In this document: one piece after another, positions 32,432-41,076 of the stretch | Position numbering within the stretch: the first letter of the stretch is position 1 | Layout: every line of letters starts with the position of its first letter | Source of the DNA: Ramlibacter pinisoli | Lineage (GTDB): Bacteria; Pseudomonadota; Gammaproteobacteria; Burkholderiales; Burkholderiaceae_C | Length of the DNA stretch: 64,000 nucleotides | NCBI RefSeq assembly: GCF_009758015.1 | Contig: NZ_WSEL01000003.1 | Span: forward strand, 1,736,001-1,800,000 | Reading direction: 5' to 3' | Program-made: the position numbers and the translations under genes | The notes under the pieces: model-generated | What the model saw: the letters and a program-made list of their open reading frames with translations, nothing else | Told to the model about the DNA's origin: nothing | The model's database searches: none

Positions 32432-33484
32432 ATGGCCATCACCCTGTCCCCGCAGGAACTCGAGGCGCGCGTCGACGCCATCCTCCGAGCCGCCGGCAGC
32501 AGCGCGGCCGAGGCCCGGACCGTGGCCGCCAACCTGGTGCTGGCCAACCTCTCGGGCCACGACTCGCACGGCGTCGGCATGGTGCCGCGCTACGTCGACG
32601 CGGTGCTCGAAGGCGGCCTCAAGCCCAACACCGCCGCCCGGGTCACGCTCGACGCCGGCGCGCTGCTCAGCGTCGAAGGCGGGCGCGGCTACGGCCAGGT
32701 CGTCGGCGAACAGGCGATGCAACTCGCCATCGAACGCGCGAAGAGCCTGGGCAGCTGCATCCTGGCCCTGGCCCATGCGCACCACCTGGGGCGCATCGGG
32801 CATTTCGCCGAAATGGCGGTGGCGCAGGGGCTGGTGTCGGTCCACTTCGTCAACGTGCTGTCGCGTCCGGTGGTGGCGCCGTTCCAGGGCGGCGACGGCC
32901 GCTTCGGCACCAACCCGTGCTGCATCGGCGTGCCGCTGGCCGGTCGCGAGCCGTTCGTGCTCGACTTCGCCACCAGCCGGGTCGCGCAGGGCAAGATGCG
33001 CGTCGCCCACAACGAGGGCCGCCGGATCGAGCCCGGCACCCTCATCGACGAGGACGGCCGCCCGACCACCGATCCCGGGGTGGTCGTGGTGCAGCAGCCG
33101 CGCGGTGGCTTCGGCGCCCTGATGCCCTTCGGCGAGCACAAGGGCTATGGCATGGCCGTCGCCTGCGAGCTGCTGGGGGGCGCGCTCACCGGCAGCGGCA
33201 CCTGGCACCGGCCGGCCGACGCCGCCCGGGCCGTGCTCAACGGCATGTTCACGGTGCTGGTCGACCCGGTGAAGCTGGGCACGGCCAACGCCTTCGCGCA
33301 GGAGGCGCTGGCCTTCGTCGACTGGCTGCGGCAGAGCCCCGCCGCGGCCGGCACCGACGGCGTGCTGCTGGCCGGGGAGCCCGAGCGCGCCGCCCGCGCC
33401 GAGCGCGCCCGCGACGGCATCGCCATCGACGACACCACCTGGGCCGAGATCCAGGCCGCCGGCCGGAAGGTCGGGCTGGCCTAG
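32432..33484 (+). CDS. Ldh family (malate/L-lactate dehydrogenase-like) oxidoreductase
   Basis: A 350-residue NAD(P)-dependent enzyme of the YlbC/DpkA type. 'ANLSGHDSHGVGMVPRYVDAVLEGGLKPN' (about residues 38-66) carries the catalytic-type His in 'DSHGVG', 'AHHLGRIGHFAEMA' and 'GTNPCCIGVPLAGREPFVLDFATS' the substrate and cofactor segments, and 'PFGEHKGYGMAVACELLGGALTGSG' is diagnostic. Members reduce or oxidise 2-keto/2-hydroxy acids. Here it could oxidise the sugar acid or the small hydroxy acid released by the hydrolase. It is the last gene of the TRAP operon, 2 bases after uxaA. Confidence 0.9.
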   Translation: MAITLSPQELEARVDAILRAAGSSAAEARTVAANLVLANLSGHDSHGVGMVPRYVDAVLEGGLKPNTAARVTLDAGALLSVEGGRGYGQVVGEQAMQLAIERAKSLGSCILALAHAHHLGRIGHFAEMAVAQGLVSVHFVNVLSRPVVAPFQGGDGRFGTNPCCIGVPLAGREPFVLDFATSRVAQGKMRVAHNEGRRIEPGTLIDEDGRPTTDPGVVVVQQPRGGFGALMPFGEHKGYGMAVACELLGGALTGSGTWHRPADAARAVLNGMFTVLVDPVKLGTANAFAQEALAFVDWLRQSPAAAGTDGVLLAGEPERAARAERARDGIAIDDTTWAEIQAAGRKVGLA

Positions 33485-33488
33485 CCGC

Positions 33489-34292
33489 TCACGGCAGGAA
33501 CGCCGACCAGGGAACGGTCGCCGTCCTGTCGGTGACGCCGTCCCGGTTGTCGTCGAAGGTCGCGCTGATGCTCGGGCCCAGCACCAGGGTGGCACCGAAC
33601 GGGCTGGCCACCTGCAGGGTCTGGCGCGTGACGTCGCCGATGATCTGCCAGTCGACGGCGCCCGGCAGGCGCATCACCAGGTTGTCGAGCGTGCCGGCCA
33701 GCACGGTCGCGTCCAGGCTGGGCAGGGTCTCGCCGCCGGCCCGCACCAGCGCCCGGCGGAAGCCGGCCGCGTCGGTCACCGACTGGTACTGCGTGCCCAC
33801 CACCCGCTCGGTCGCGCTGCCGTAGCCGTAGCGCGCGGTCGACAGGTCGATGGTGGCCGCCAGCTGGCAGACCGTCCCGGCCGGACAGGCGCCGCTCGCG
33901 CCGAAGCTGGAGCTCGTGACGGTGAACCGCCAGGTGCCCGCGTAGACCAGCGTGTCGTCGGTGCGCAGCCGGCAATCCGCCGGGGACAGCTCGGCCGTCG
34001 TCGCGGTGACCTTGCGCACCCGGATCGTGCCGCCGCCGGCGCAGGCGCTGGTGACGTCCACCCCCGACGGCCCTTCGATGACGGAGTAGCCGTTGGACGC
34101 GGCCAGCATGCGCTCGACACCGGCCACGGCGTCGAACAGGCTGACCGCCGTGACGGTGCGGTCGGCGGACGGGTCGGCCACCGCCAGCGTGCGGCCGGGG
34201 TCGGTGCCGGTGGCCACGCCGCCGCCGCAGCCCGACAGGCATCCCAGGGCCAGTGCGGCCGCGACCGCGGCCACCAAGCTGTTGCGCTGCAT
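33489..34292 (-). CDS. Lipoprotein of unknown function
   Basis: A 267-residue protein with a lipoprotein signal peptide ('VAAAALALGCLSGC'-like, lipobox LSGC at about residues 19-22). I do not recognise the family. The mature part has four cysteines in pairs ('VTSACAGGGTIRV', 'SPADCRLRTDD', 'SGACPAGTVCQLAA') that could form disulphides, beta-strand-like Thr/Val runs, and a C-terminal 'ISATFDDNRDGVTDRTATVPWSAFLP' with an acidic DDNRDGVTD stretch similar to a calcium loop. ATG at 34292; a hairpin (34305-34322) sits directly upstream in the leader. It is convergent with the Ldh gene and downstream of pdeM by 120 bases. Confidence 0.65.
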   Translation of the reverse strand: MQRNSLVAAVAAALALGCLSGCGGGVATGTDPGRTLAVADPSADRTVTAVSLFDAVAGVERMLAASNGYSVIEGPSGVDVTSACAGGGTIRVRKVTATTAELSPADCRLRTDDTLVYAGTWRFTVTSSSFGASGACPAGTVCQLAATIDLSTARYGYGSATERVVGTQYQSVTDAAGFRRALVRAGGETLPSLDATVLAGTLDNLVMRLPGAVDWQIIGDVTRQTLQVASPFGATLVLGPSISATFDDNRDGVTDRTATVPWSAFLP

Positions 34293-34304
34293 CGCCTTGC
34301 TCCC

Positions 34305-34322
34305 GTCCGCCGGCGGGCGGAC
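34305..34322 (-). repeat. Hairpin just upstream of the lipoprotein start
   Basis: GTCCGCC-GGCG-GGCGGAC is a perfect 7-base-pair stem with a 4-base loop ending 13 bases before the ATG at 34292. It may block or tune ribosome access, or end read-through from pdeM. There is no T-tract. Confidence 0.4.
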
Positions 34323-34413
34323 CCCCAACCATTGGAGCGGCGGCCGACAGCCGCGCTTGTGGGCCGCCGCCGCATCTTGCGCAGCTTGCCCGCCGACGCT
34401 CAGCCGTGGGCGC

Positions 34414-35100
34414 TCAGTCGGACGGCACCGGCGGCAGCGCGCGCACCGTCCCGTCGGCCACTGGAAAGATGCGGTCGCCCGCGGCCGGCTCGATGCGGTG
34501 CATGCCGGTGAAGCTGCCGAAGGCCGGCAGCACCCCGACCGCCCGTCCGGGCTGCGCGCCGCTGTCGTCGCCGAGCCAGAAACAGGGCAGGCGCAGGCGC
34601 TCGAAGGCGCGACCGCGCACGCTGACGCAGGGGTGCCAGTGGCCGGCCAGCACGTAGGCGCCGGCCACCGGCTTGGGGTGGTGGCACAGGGCGAAGGGGC
34701 CGAGGCGGCACGGCTCGTCGCTGGCGGCGATGTCCAGGTCGGGCGGCGGGTCGCCGGCGCGGTCGTCGTGGTTGCCGCGCACCAGCCGCAGGCCGAGCGC
34801 CGGCTGGCGGCCCCGCCACTGGCGCAGGCTGGCCAGGGTGTCGCGCGCATGCGAGCGGGCCGAGTGCAGGAAGTCGCCGAGGAACACGACCTGGCGGGCG
34901 CCGGTCTGCGCGACGGCGGCATCCAGCGCCGCCAGGGTGGCGCCGGTGGTGGCCTCGGGCACCGGCACGCCCAGCATGCGGTAGCTCACCGCCTTGCCGA
35001 CATGGGCGTCGGCCACCAGCAGGGTGTCGTGGCCGGGCAGGAACAGCGCGCCGCTCGGATGCAGCAGCACGTCCTCGCCGGCGAGGCGGACCTGCAGCAC
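34414..35100 (-). CDS. pdeM: Calcineurin-like phosphoesterase, PdeM family
   Basis: A 228-residue metallophosphoesterase. The five metal motifs are visible: 'LLVADAHVGK' (D-x-H, about residues 28-37), 'VVFLGDFLHS' (GD), 'RGNHDD' (GNHD), 'LCHHPKP' and 'LAGHWHP' (GHxH). This matches the 'ligase-associated DNA damage response endonuclease PdeM' family, whose genes usually sit with an ATP-dependent ligase, a DEAD helicase (Lhr-type) and an exonuclease. None of those is adjacent here. The start is 13 bases after the stop of slmA. Confidence 0.85.
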   Translation of the reverse strand: MLQVRLAGEDVLLHPSGALFLPGHDTLLVADAHVGKAVSYRMLGVPVPEATTGATLAALDAAVAQTGARQVVFLGDFLHSARSHARDTLASLRQWRGRQPALGLRLVRGNHDDRAGDPPPDLDIAASDEPCRLGPFALCHHPKPVAGAYVLAGHWHPCVSVRGRAFERLRLPCFWLGDDSGAQPGRAVGVLPAFGSFTGMHRIEPAAGDRIFPVADGTVRALPPVPSD

Positions 35101-35113
35101 GCCCGGGAATCCG

Positions 35114-35767
35114 CTAGAGCATGCAGGCGAGGCTGGCGTCGAGGTGCTCCGACGGGCTGCGGCGGAATCCCGAGCGGGCGAAGCGCTGCAGCCGCCCGAC
35201 CACGAACGCGGTGAGCATGGAGGCGCGCACCTGGGCGTCCAGCGTCGGCGTGGCCGAGCCCTCGCTGTCGGCGGCGCCGCGCAGGCTCTGGCGCAGCGTG
35301 GCCTCGATCTTGTCGAAGAACTGGTTCATGCGCTGCTGCAGCCGCTCGTTCTCGTAGACCAGCGCGTCGCCGACCATGACGCGCGTCATGCCGGGGTTCT
35401 TCTCGGCGAACTGCACCAGCATGGCGACGATGCGGGCGGCCTGGCGGGCGCCGGTGTCGGCCTCGCCGTTGCCGGCGCGCTCCTGGATCTGGTTGACCAG
35501 GGTGAAGACGCTCTGCTCGATGAATTCGATCAGGCCCTCGAACATCTGGGCCTTGCTGGCGAAGTGGCGGTAGAGGGCCGCTTCGCTGACGTCCAGCCGG
35601 GCTGCCAGCGCGGCAGTGGTGATGCGGTCGGCGCCGGGCTGCTCCAGCATCATGGCCAGCGCCTGCAGGATCTGGACGCGCCGCTCGCCGGGCTTGGGGC
35701 GCTTGCGGGGAACCGCCGCTGCGGGTGCAACGGGACTGTCGGGGGAGCTGATCTCGGCGTCGGGCAT
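35114..35767 (-). CDS. slmA: Nucleoid occlusion factor SlmA (TetR fold)
   Basis: A 217-residue TetR-like protein that binds chromosomal sites and blocks FtsZ ring assembly over the nucleoid. 'KPGERRVQILQALAMMLEQPGADRITTAALAARLDVSEAALYRHFASKAQMFEGLIEFIEQSVF' spans residues about 24-85; the SEAALYRHFASK sequence and 'IEFIE' are SlmA hallmarks. The C-terminal part with 'NPGMTRVMVGDALVYENERLQQRMNQFFDKIE' also fits. It lacks a ligand pocket role, being a division regulator. Located near argB as in relatives, here with a two-component system between them. Confidence 0.93.
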   Translation of the reverse strand: MPDAEISSPDSPVAPAAAVPRKRPKPGERRVQILQALAMMLEQPGADRITTAALAARLDVSEAALYRHFASKAQMFEGLIEFIEQSVFTLVNQIQERAGNGEADTGARQAARIVAMLVQFAEKNPGMTRVMVGDALVYENERLQQRMNQFFDKIEATLRQSLRGAADSEGSATPTLDAQVRASMLTAFVVGRLQRFARSGFRRSPSEHLDASLACML

Positions 35768-35868
35768 GGCTGGACAACGGATGGGTTGAAACCATTCTCG
35801 CACACCGATGGGCAGGGTTCTCCCGCACGCTGCCCTGTGAAGGCGCGGCCTTGCGCCCAAGTGCGCAC

Positions 35869-37302
35869 TTACAACGAGGCGAAGGGAAGCCCGCGCTGGA
35901 GCGGCAGCGTGACCCGCAACCCGCGGCCGCCGTCGCCCGCGCCCAGTTCGAGCTGGCTGTGGTGCACGCGGGCGATCTCCTGCGCGATGGCCAGGCCCAG
36001 GCCGTTGCCCTCGCCGACCGTGCCCTGGACCCGGTAGAACCGCTCCAGCACCCGGGCGCGCTCGTGCGGCGGCACGCCGGGCCCGTCGTCCTCCACCTCG
36101 AGGAAGGCGCCGGTGTCGCGCCGGCCGCAGCGGATGGTGACGGTGCCGCCATCGGGCGTGTAGCGCACCGCGTTGTCCACCAGGTTGGACAGCAGCTCGC
36201 GCAGCAGCCACTCGTGCCCCATCACCTGAACCGGTTCGGCATCCAGCCCCAGGTCCAGCCGCTTGGCCGAGGCGGCGTCCAGGTGCGCCTGCAGCATGTC
36301 CTCGCAAAGCGCCTTCAGGTCGACCCGCTGCATCGGCTGCGACTGCATGGTGCGGGCGTCGGCGCGCGACAGCGCCAGCAGCTGGTTGGCCAGCTGCGAG
36401 GTGCGCCGGGTGGCGCTGCGCAGCTTGTAGACCTGGTCGCGCTGCAGCTCGACGGCGCCGCCGCGGCCGGCCGCATTGGCCGCCTGCGCCCAGGCCTCGA
36501 CCTGCGCCTGCAGGCCGGCCAGCGGCGTGCGCAGCTGGTGGGCGGCATCGGCGACGAAGCGGCGCTGGCTTTCGGCCTGCGCGTTGACCAGGCCGAACAG
36601 CCGGTTGAGCGATTGCACCAGGGGCCGCGCCTCCTCCGGCGAGGCGTCCTCGTCGATGGCGCTCAGGTCGCGCGGCGACCGGCGCTCGACCGCGTCCTTC
36701 AGGTCGAGCAGCGGCTTCAGGGCGCGCTCCACCGCCCAGCCGACCGCGAACGCCGCCGCCGCGATCAGCACCAGGTTGGGCAGCAGCACCTTCAGCACGA
36801 TGGAGCGGGCCCACTGCTGGCGCGGGTCCGAGCCGTCGGCGATGGCCACCACCACCTCGCCGATGACGGTCTGCTGACGCTGGCGGACGATGCGGAAGGT
36901 GACGCCGCCATCCTCCTCGCTGTGGAACTCGGGCTCGGCATCGCTGGGCGGCAGCGAGGCCAGCCAGTGCTCGCCCACCAGCAGCTGGCCGTCGGGGTCG
37001 GTCAGGCTCCAGGAGGCGAAGCCGCCCCGGTCGTTGAGGAACTGCTCGAGCGCCGGCGCCAGCAGGATCACCGGCGGGCCGCCGGCGCGGGCGCCCTCGG
37101 CGATCACCGAGTCGGCCACCAGCGGCACCAGGGCCGCCAGCCGCTTGTCCTGCTGCAGCGCGACGTTGTCGGCCGAGCGGTAGTCGAACCAGGCATTGAG
37201 CAGCGCCAGCACGACCAGCGGCGCCAGCAGCATGACCAGCAGCCGCCGCCGCAGGCCGGACAGCATGCGGGTCCCGCCGCGGCGGCGCGGCCAGCGGACC
37301 AT
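35869..37302 (-). CDS. Sensor histidine kinase, TctE/QseC type
   Basis: A 477-residue membrane kinase. TM1 is at about residues 17-37, a periplasmic sensor of the 2CSK_N type at 40-165, TM2 at 168-190. The phosphoacceptor is His255 in 'FVADAAHQLRTPLAGLQAQ'; the ATPase domain has 'LLRELLSNLVDNAVRYTPDGG' (N box), 'EVEDDGPGVPP' (G1) and 'GEGNGLGLAIAQEIARVHHS' (G2). A HAMP domain is short or absent between TM2 and the H box. The start overlaps the TGA of the regulator gene (TGATG), so the pair is coupled. 2CSK_N kinases often sense tricarboxylates; the signal here is unknown. Confidence 0.92.
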   Translation of the reverse strand: MVRWPRRRGGTRMLSGLRRRLLVMLLAPLVVLALLNAWFDYRSADNVALQQDKRLAALVPLVADSVIAEGARAGGPPVILLAPALEQFLNDRGGFASWSLTDPDGQLLVGEHWLASLPPSDAEPEFHSEEDGGVTFRIVRQRQQTVIGEVVVAIADGSDPRQQWARSIVLKVLLPNLVLIAAAAFAVGWAVERALKPLLDLKDAVERRSPRDLSAIDEDASPEEARPLVQSLNRLFGLVNAQAESQRRFVADAAHQLRTPLAGLQAQVEAWAQAANAAGRGGAVELQRDQVYKLRSATRRTSQLANQLLALSRADARTMQSQPMQRVDLKALCEDMLQAHLDAASAKRLDLGLDAEPVQVMGHEWLLRELLSNLVDNAVRYTPDGGTVTIRCGRRDTGAFLEVEDDGPGVPPHERARVLERFYRVQGTVGEGNGLGLAIAQEIARVHHSQLELGAGDGGRGLRVTLPLQRGLPFASL

Positions 37303-38003
37303 CACGGCGCCGTGGTGCCCTGCAACTCCAGCCGGTAGCCGAAGCCCCGGATCGAGCGCAACGCGACCCCGTGCGGCTCGAGCTTGCCGCGCAGGCGCGA
37401 GATGTAGACCTCGACCGCGTTGGGCGTGATCTCCTTGTCCCAGCCGGTCAGCGCCTGCAGCAGCTTTTCCTTGCTGGCCGGCTTGGGGGCGTGGATCAGG
37501 AGGTATTCCATGACGGTCCACTCGCGCGGGCCGAGCTCGATGGCCACCTTCTGGCTGCCGCGGGTGGCACTGGCGCGCCGGTTGGCCGTGTCGAGCTCGA
37601 TCGGGCCGAAGCTGAGCACGGCGCTGGTGGCCGCCTGCGAGCGCCGCAGCAGCGCTCGCAGCCGCGCCAGCAGCTCGGGCAGCTCGAACGGCTTGACCAT
37701 GTAGTCGTCGGCGCCCAGGTCCAGGCCCTGCACCCGGTCCTGCAGGGCGTCGCGGGCGGTGAGGATGAGCACCGGCATCTGCCGGCTGGCCATCTCGGGC
37801 TTGCGCAGGCGGCGGGTCAGTTCCAGGCCGTCCATGTGCGGCAGGCCGATGTCGATGATGGCGGCGTCGAACGGCTCGGTGCGCAGCACTTCCTCAGCGC
37901 GCTCGCCGCTGCCGACCCAGTCGACCGCGTAGCCGGCATCGGTGAGGCCCAGCTTGATGCCGCTGGCGACCATCACGTCGTCTTCCACCAGGAGCAGCCG
38001 CAT
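37302..38003 (-). CDS. Response regulator, OmpR/QseB type
   Basis: A 233-residue regulator: receiver domain (residues 1-118) with Asp51 in 'AIIDIGLPHMDG', acidic 'VEDD' at 7-9 and Lys in 'YMVKPFEL', and a C-terminal winged helix ('LGPREWTVMEYLLIHAPKPASKEKLLQ', 'NAVEVYISRLRGKLEPHGVALRSIRGFGYRL'). It pairs with the kinase gene that overlaps its stop. It begins 59 bases after argB ends, so it may be read from its own promoter or with argB. Confidence 0.94.
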   Translation of the reverse strand: MRLLLVEDDVMVASGIKLGLTDAGYAVDWVGSGERAEEVLRTEPFDAAIIDIGLPHMDGLELTRRLRKPEMASRQMPVLILTARDALQDRVQGLDLGADDYMVKPFELPELLARLRALLRRSQAATSAVLSFGPIELDTANRRASATRGSQKVAIELGPREWTVMEYLLIHAPKPASKEKLLQALTGWDKEITPNAVEVYISRLRGKLEPHGVALRSIRGFGYRLELQGTTAP

Positions 38004-38062
38004 GTCAGTTCACCGCCATCCGGCTGCCTGCCCGCTGGTGGCGGGGGCATGTCGGGACAGAG

Positions 38063-38953
38063 TCATTTCGACCGGATCATCGTCCCGTAGGCCTGGTCGG
38101 TCAGGATCTCGAGCAGCATCGAGTGCGGCACCCGGCCGTCGATGATGTGGACCGAGTTCACGCCGCTCTTGGCGGCGTCGAGTGCGCCGCTGATCTTGGG
38201 CAGCATGCCGCCCGAGATGGTGCCGTCGGCGAACAGGGCGTCGATCTCGCGGGCGGTCAGGTCGGTGAGCAGCCGGCCGTTCTTGTCCAGCACGCCCGGC
38301 GTGTTGGTCAGCAGCACCAGCTTCTCGGCCCGCAGCACCGTGGCCAGCTTGCCGGCCACGACGTCGGCATTGATGTTGTAGCTCTCGTTCTCGTCGCCAA
38401 AGCCGATCGGGCTGACCACGGGGATGAAGTGGTCCTCCAGCAGCGCGCGCACCACGCCGGGGTCGATCTCGACGATGTCGCCCACCTGGCCGACGTCGTG
38501 TTCCTTGGAGGGATCCTTGTTGTCGACCATCCGGAGCTTGCGCGCCCGCATCAGGCCGCCGTCGCGCCCGGTCAGGCCCACGGCCCTGCCGCCGGCCTTG
38601 TGGATGAAGCCCACGATGTCCTGCTGCACCTCGCCGGCCAGCACCCACTCGACGACCTCCATGGTCTCGGCGTCGGTCACGCGCATGCCCTGGATGAATT
38701 CGCCCTTCTTGCCGAGCCGGTTGAGCGCCTGCTCGATCTGCGGGCCGCCGCCGTGCACCACCACCGGGTTCATGCCCACCAGCTTGAGCAGCACGATGTC
38801 CTCGGCGAAGTCGGCCTGCAGCTCCGGGTCGGTCATGGCGTTGCCGCCGTACTTGATCACCATGGTCTTGCCATGGAACTGGCGGATGTAGGGCAGCGCC
38901 TGGGCCAGGATCTCGGCCTTGTCACGCGCGGCGATGTGGGAGACGTCGGTCAT
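38063..38953 (-). CDS. argB: Acetylglutamate kinase
   Basis: A 296-residue enzyme that phosphorylates N-acetyl-L-glutamate, the second step of arginine synthesis. '[11 protein letters not shown]' (residues about 30-40) holds the catalytic Lys, '[19 protein letters not shown]' the glycine-rich substrate loop, 'PVVSPIGFG...[11 protein letters not shown]' the nucleotide site and '[16 protein letters not shown]' the ATP loop. The N-terminal helix '[18 protein letters not shown]' is of the hexameric, arginine-inhibited class. A CACAAT (plus 38982-38987) lies 29 bases upstream and may be its -10 box. Confidence 0.96.
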   Translation of the reverse strand: MTDVSHIAARDKAEILAQALPYIRQFHGKTMVIKYGGNAMTDPELQADFAEDIVLLKLVGMNPVVVHGGGPQIEQALNRLGKKGEFIQGMRVTDAETMEVVEWVLAGEVQQDIVGFIHKAGGRAVGLTGRDGGLMRARKLRMVDNKDPSKEHDVGQVGDIVEIDPGVVRALLEDHFIPVVSPIGFGDENESYNINADVVAGKLATVLRAEKLVLLTNTPGVLDKNGRLLTDLTAREIDALFADGTISGGMLPKISGALDAAKSGVNSVHIIDGRVPHSMLLEILTDQAYGTMIRSK

Positions 38954-39016
38954 GGAGGTGGAAAAGCGGGGGATTGCGCAAATTGTGCCCTAGCGGGTTG
39001 ACCGCCTCCGGCCGGG

Positions 39017-39952
39017 TCAGCGCCCCGGCGCGAGCAGCCCGGTGTGCACGGTGGGATAGCGCAGTTGCACGCGCAGTTCACGCTTCAGTCGCGTGTTGTC
39101 CAGGCGGCGCGACTCGCCCATGAAGCTCAGGAGCATGAGCGGCAGTTCATCCTGCGCCGTGCTGCGGGCCACCCGCGGTGGCCGCGGCAGCCGGTACAGG
39201 TCGGCCGCCAGGTCGAAGTAGTCGCCCATTTTCAGTTCGGAGTCGTCGCTGGCGTGGACCACGCGCAACGGCCGCCCGCGCCACAGCGCCGCCACGACGG
39301 CCCGGGCCAGGTCGTCGGCATGGATGTGGTTGGTGTAGACGTCGTCCTGCGCCACCAGCACTGGCGTGCCCTTGCGCAGCCGCTCGCGCGGGGTGCCGCC
39401 TTCGCGATCGGGCGCGTAGATGCCGGGGATGCGCAGGATGCTGGCGCGCACCTGGGCGACGCGGCCGAAGTGGCGCACCGCGGCTTCGGCATTGACGCGC
39501 CGCTGCGCCCGCGGCGTGGCCGGGGACACCGCCCGCGCCTCGGTGACGCGCGCACCGCCGCAGTCGCCGTACACCCCGGAGGTCGAGCCGTAGACCAGCG
39601 ATGCCGGCGGCGTGCGCAGGCGCAGCGCGGCCAGCAGGGCCGTCGTGCGGGCATCGCGCCACCAGGCCTCGTCGCCCTCGGCCGGTGGCGGCGCCAGGTG
39701 CACGACGCGCGTGCCCAGCGCGGCCAGCCGCGCCAGCGTCGCCGGCTGGTCGAGGTTGCCCTGCAGCGGCACGATGCCCTGGGCCCGCAACCCGGCCACC
39801 CGCTGCGGCGAGGAGGTGAGCGCGAGCAGGCGCACCCGCGGCCCGAGCGCGCGGGCGACGCGCAGGCCGACGTCGCCGCAGCCGACCACGAGCACGCGCT
39901 CGCGCCGGAAGCGCGCCGGCAGCGCGCCGAGGGGGGTCTGGTTCGAAGGCAA
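39017..39952 (-). CDS. YeeZ-like NAD-dependent epimerase/dehydratase family (extended SDR)
   Basis: An extended SDR of about 311 residues. 'RVLVVGCGDVGLRVARALGPRVRLLALTSSPQR' is the NAD(P)-binding fold, 'LVYGSTSGVYGDCGGARVTE' (about 120-140) resembles the epimerase Ser-Tyr region, and 'RASILRIPGIYAPDREGGTPRERLRKGTPVL...YTNHIHADDLARAV' the downstream pattern of the YeeZ/YbjT group. The usual YxxxK Tyr is replaced by 'RRVNAEAA', so a redox reaction is doubtful. The start is uncertain: TTG at 39952 is the longest sensible choice, and a later GTG in 'RVLVVGCG' is possible. It is divergent from the reductase gene at 40002. Confidence 0.75.
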   Translation of the reverse strand: MPSNQTPLGALPARFRRERVLVVGCGDVGLRVARALGPRVRLLALTSSPQRVAGLRAQGIVPLQGNLDQPATLARLAALGTRVVHLAPPPAEGDEAWWRDARTTALLAALRLRTPPASLVYGSTSGVYGDCGGARVTEARAVSPATPRAQRRVNAEAAVRHFGRVAQVRASILRIPGIYAPDREGGTPRERLRKGTPVLVAQDDVYTNHIHADDLARAVVAALWRGRPLRVVHASDDSELKMGDYFDLAADLYRLPRPPRVARSTAQDELPLMLLSFMGESRRLDNTRLKRELRVQLRYPTVHTGLLAPGR

Positions 39953-40001
39953 AATACGAAGTGAAACGCGTGAAGACCAGCTTCGACAGGATAACCAACC
40001 C

Positions 40002-41063
40002 ATGACCAGCGCCCCGGCCGCCGCAGGCCCGTTCCAGGTGACCGTGCAGCCCAGCGGGCGCGCCTTCACCGCCAACGCCGACGAGTTCCTGCTGGCCGCG
40101 GCCATCCGCCAGGGTATCGGCCTTCCCTACGGCTGCAAGGACGGCGCCTGCGGATCCTGCAAGTGCAAGAAGCTCGAGGGCGAGGTGCACCACCGCGTCC
40201 ACCAGAGCAAGGCCCTGACGGCCGAAGAGGAAGCCAACGGCTACGTGCTCACCTGCAGCGCCGTCGCCCTGTCCGACGTGGTGCTCGAATCGCGCCAGGT
40301 CACCGACGAGAGCGCGTTCCCGATCAAGAAGATGCCCTCGCGCGTGCTGGCGCTGGAGAAGAAGTCGCACGACGTGATGGTGGTCAAGCTGCAGCTGCCG
40401 GCCAACGACACCATGCGCTACCACGCCGGCCAGTACGTGGAGTTCATCCTGCGCGACGGCGCACGCCGCAGCTACTCGATGGCCAACGCGCCGCACAACG
40501 GCCCGCATGTAGAACTGCACATCCGCCACATGCCGGGCGGCAAGTTCACCGACCACGTGTTCGGCGCCATGAAGGAAAAGGAAATCCTGCGCGTGGAGGG
40601 CCCCTACGGCAGCTTCTACCTGCGCGAGGACTCCGACAAGCCCATGGTGCTGCTGGCGTCGGGCACCGGCTTCGCGCCCATCAAGGCCATCATCGAGCAC
40701 CTGCAGTTCAAGGGCATCGACCGGCCGGCGGTGCTGTACTGGGGCGGGCGGCGGCCGGCCGACCTGTACCTGGACGACTGGGTCAAGGCCAAGTGCGCCG
40801 AGATGGGCAGCCTCACGTACGTGCCGGTGGTCTCCAACGCCCTGCCCGAGGACGACTGGACCGGCCGCACCGGGTTCGTCCACAAGGCGGTGATGGAGGA
40901 CTTCCCGGACCTGTCGGCCCACCAGGTGTATGCCTGCGGCGCGCCCATCGTGGTGGATTCGGCCCGGGCGGAGTTCGCCGAGCGCTGCGGTTTGCCGGCC
41001 GAGGAGTTCCACGCCGACGCCTTCACCACCGAGGCCGACAAGCACAAGGACGTCGGCACCTGA
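40002..41063 (+). CDS. 2Fe-2S ferredoxin/FNR-type reductase (AscD/CDP-6-deoxy-glucoseen reductase-like)
   Basis: A 353-residue electron-transfer protein. An N-terminal plant-type 2Fe-2S domain has Cys45-x4-Cys50-x2-Cys53 ('YGCKDGACGSCKCKK') and Cys85 ('VLTCSAV'); the FAD domain has 'RRSYSMANAP' (RxYS) and the NAD domain 'LLASGTGFAPIKAIIEHL' and 'YACGAP'. This order (Fe-S first) is that of AscD/DdhD and of many oxygenase reductases. In Comamonadaceae this gene is usually a stand-alone reductase annotated as CDP-6-deoxy-delta-3,4-glucoseen reductase; no deoxysugar genes except galU are nearby, so its true partner is unknown. Confidence 0.9.
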   Translation: MTSAPAAAGPFQVTVQPSGRAFTANADEFLLAAAIRQGIGLPYGCKDGACGSCKCKKLEGEVHHRVHQSKALTAEEEANGYVLTCSAVALSDVVLESRQVTDESAFPIKKMPSRVLALEKKSHDVMVVKLQLPANDTMRYHAGQYVEFILRDGARRSYSMANAPHNGPHVELHIRHMPGGKFTDHVFGAMKEKEILRVEGPYGSFYLREDSDKPMVLLASGTGFAPIKAIIEHLQFKGIDRPAVLYWGGRRPADLYLDDWVKAKCAEMGSLTYVPVVSNALPEDDWTGRTGFVHKAVMEDFPDLSAHQVYACGAPIVVDSARAEFAERCGLPAEEFHADAFTTEADKHKDVGT

Positions 41064-41076
41064 GTACCGCGCCGGC

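Noticed and set aside
35859..35870. Perfect 12-base palindrome AAGTGCGCACTT at the end of the histidine-kinase gene
   Set aside because: It overlaps the stop codon and part of the coding region; a single short palindrome near slmA is not enough to call an operator.
39017..40105. Longer version of the YeeZ-like SDR starting at 40105
   Set aside because: It would run through the start and first 35 codons of the divergent ferredoxin reductase gene; the extra N-terminus has no family similarity.
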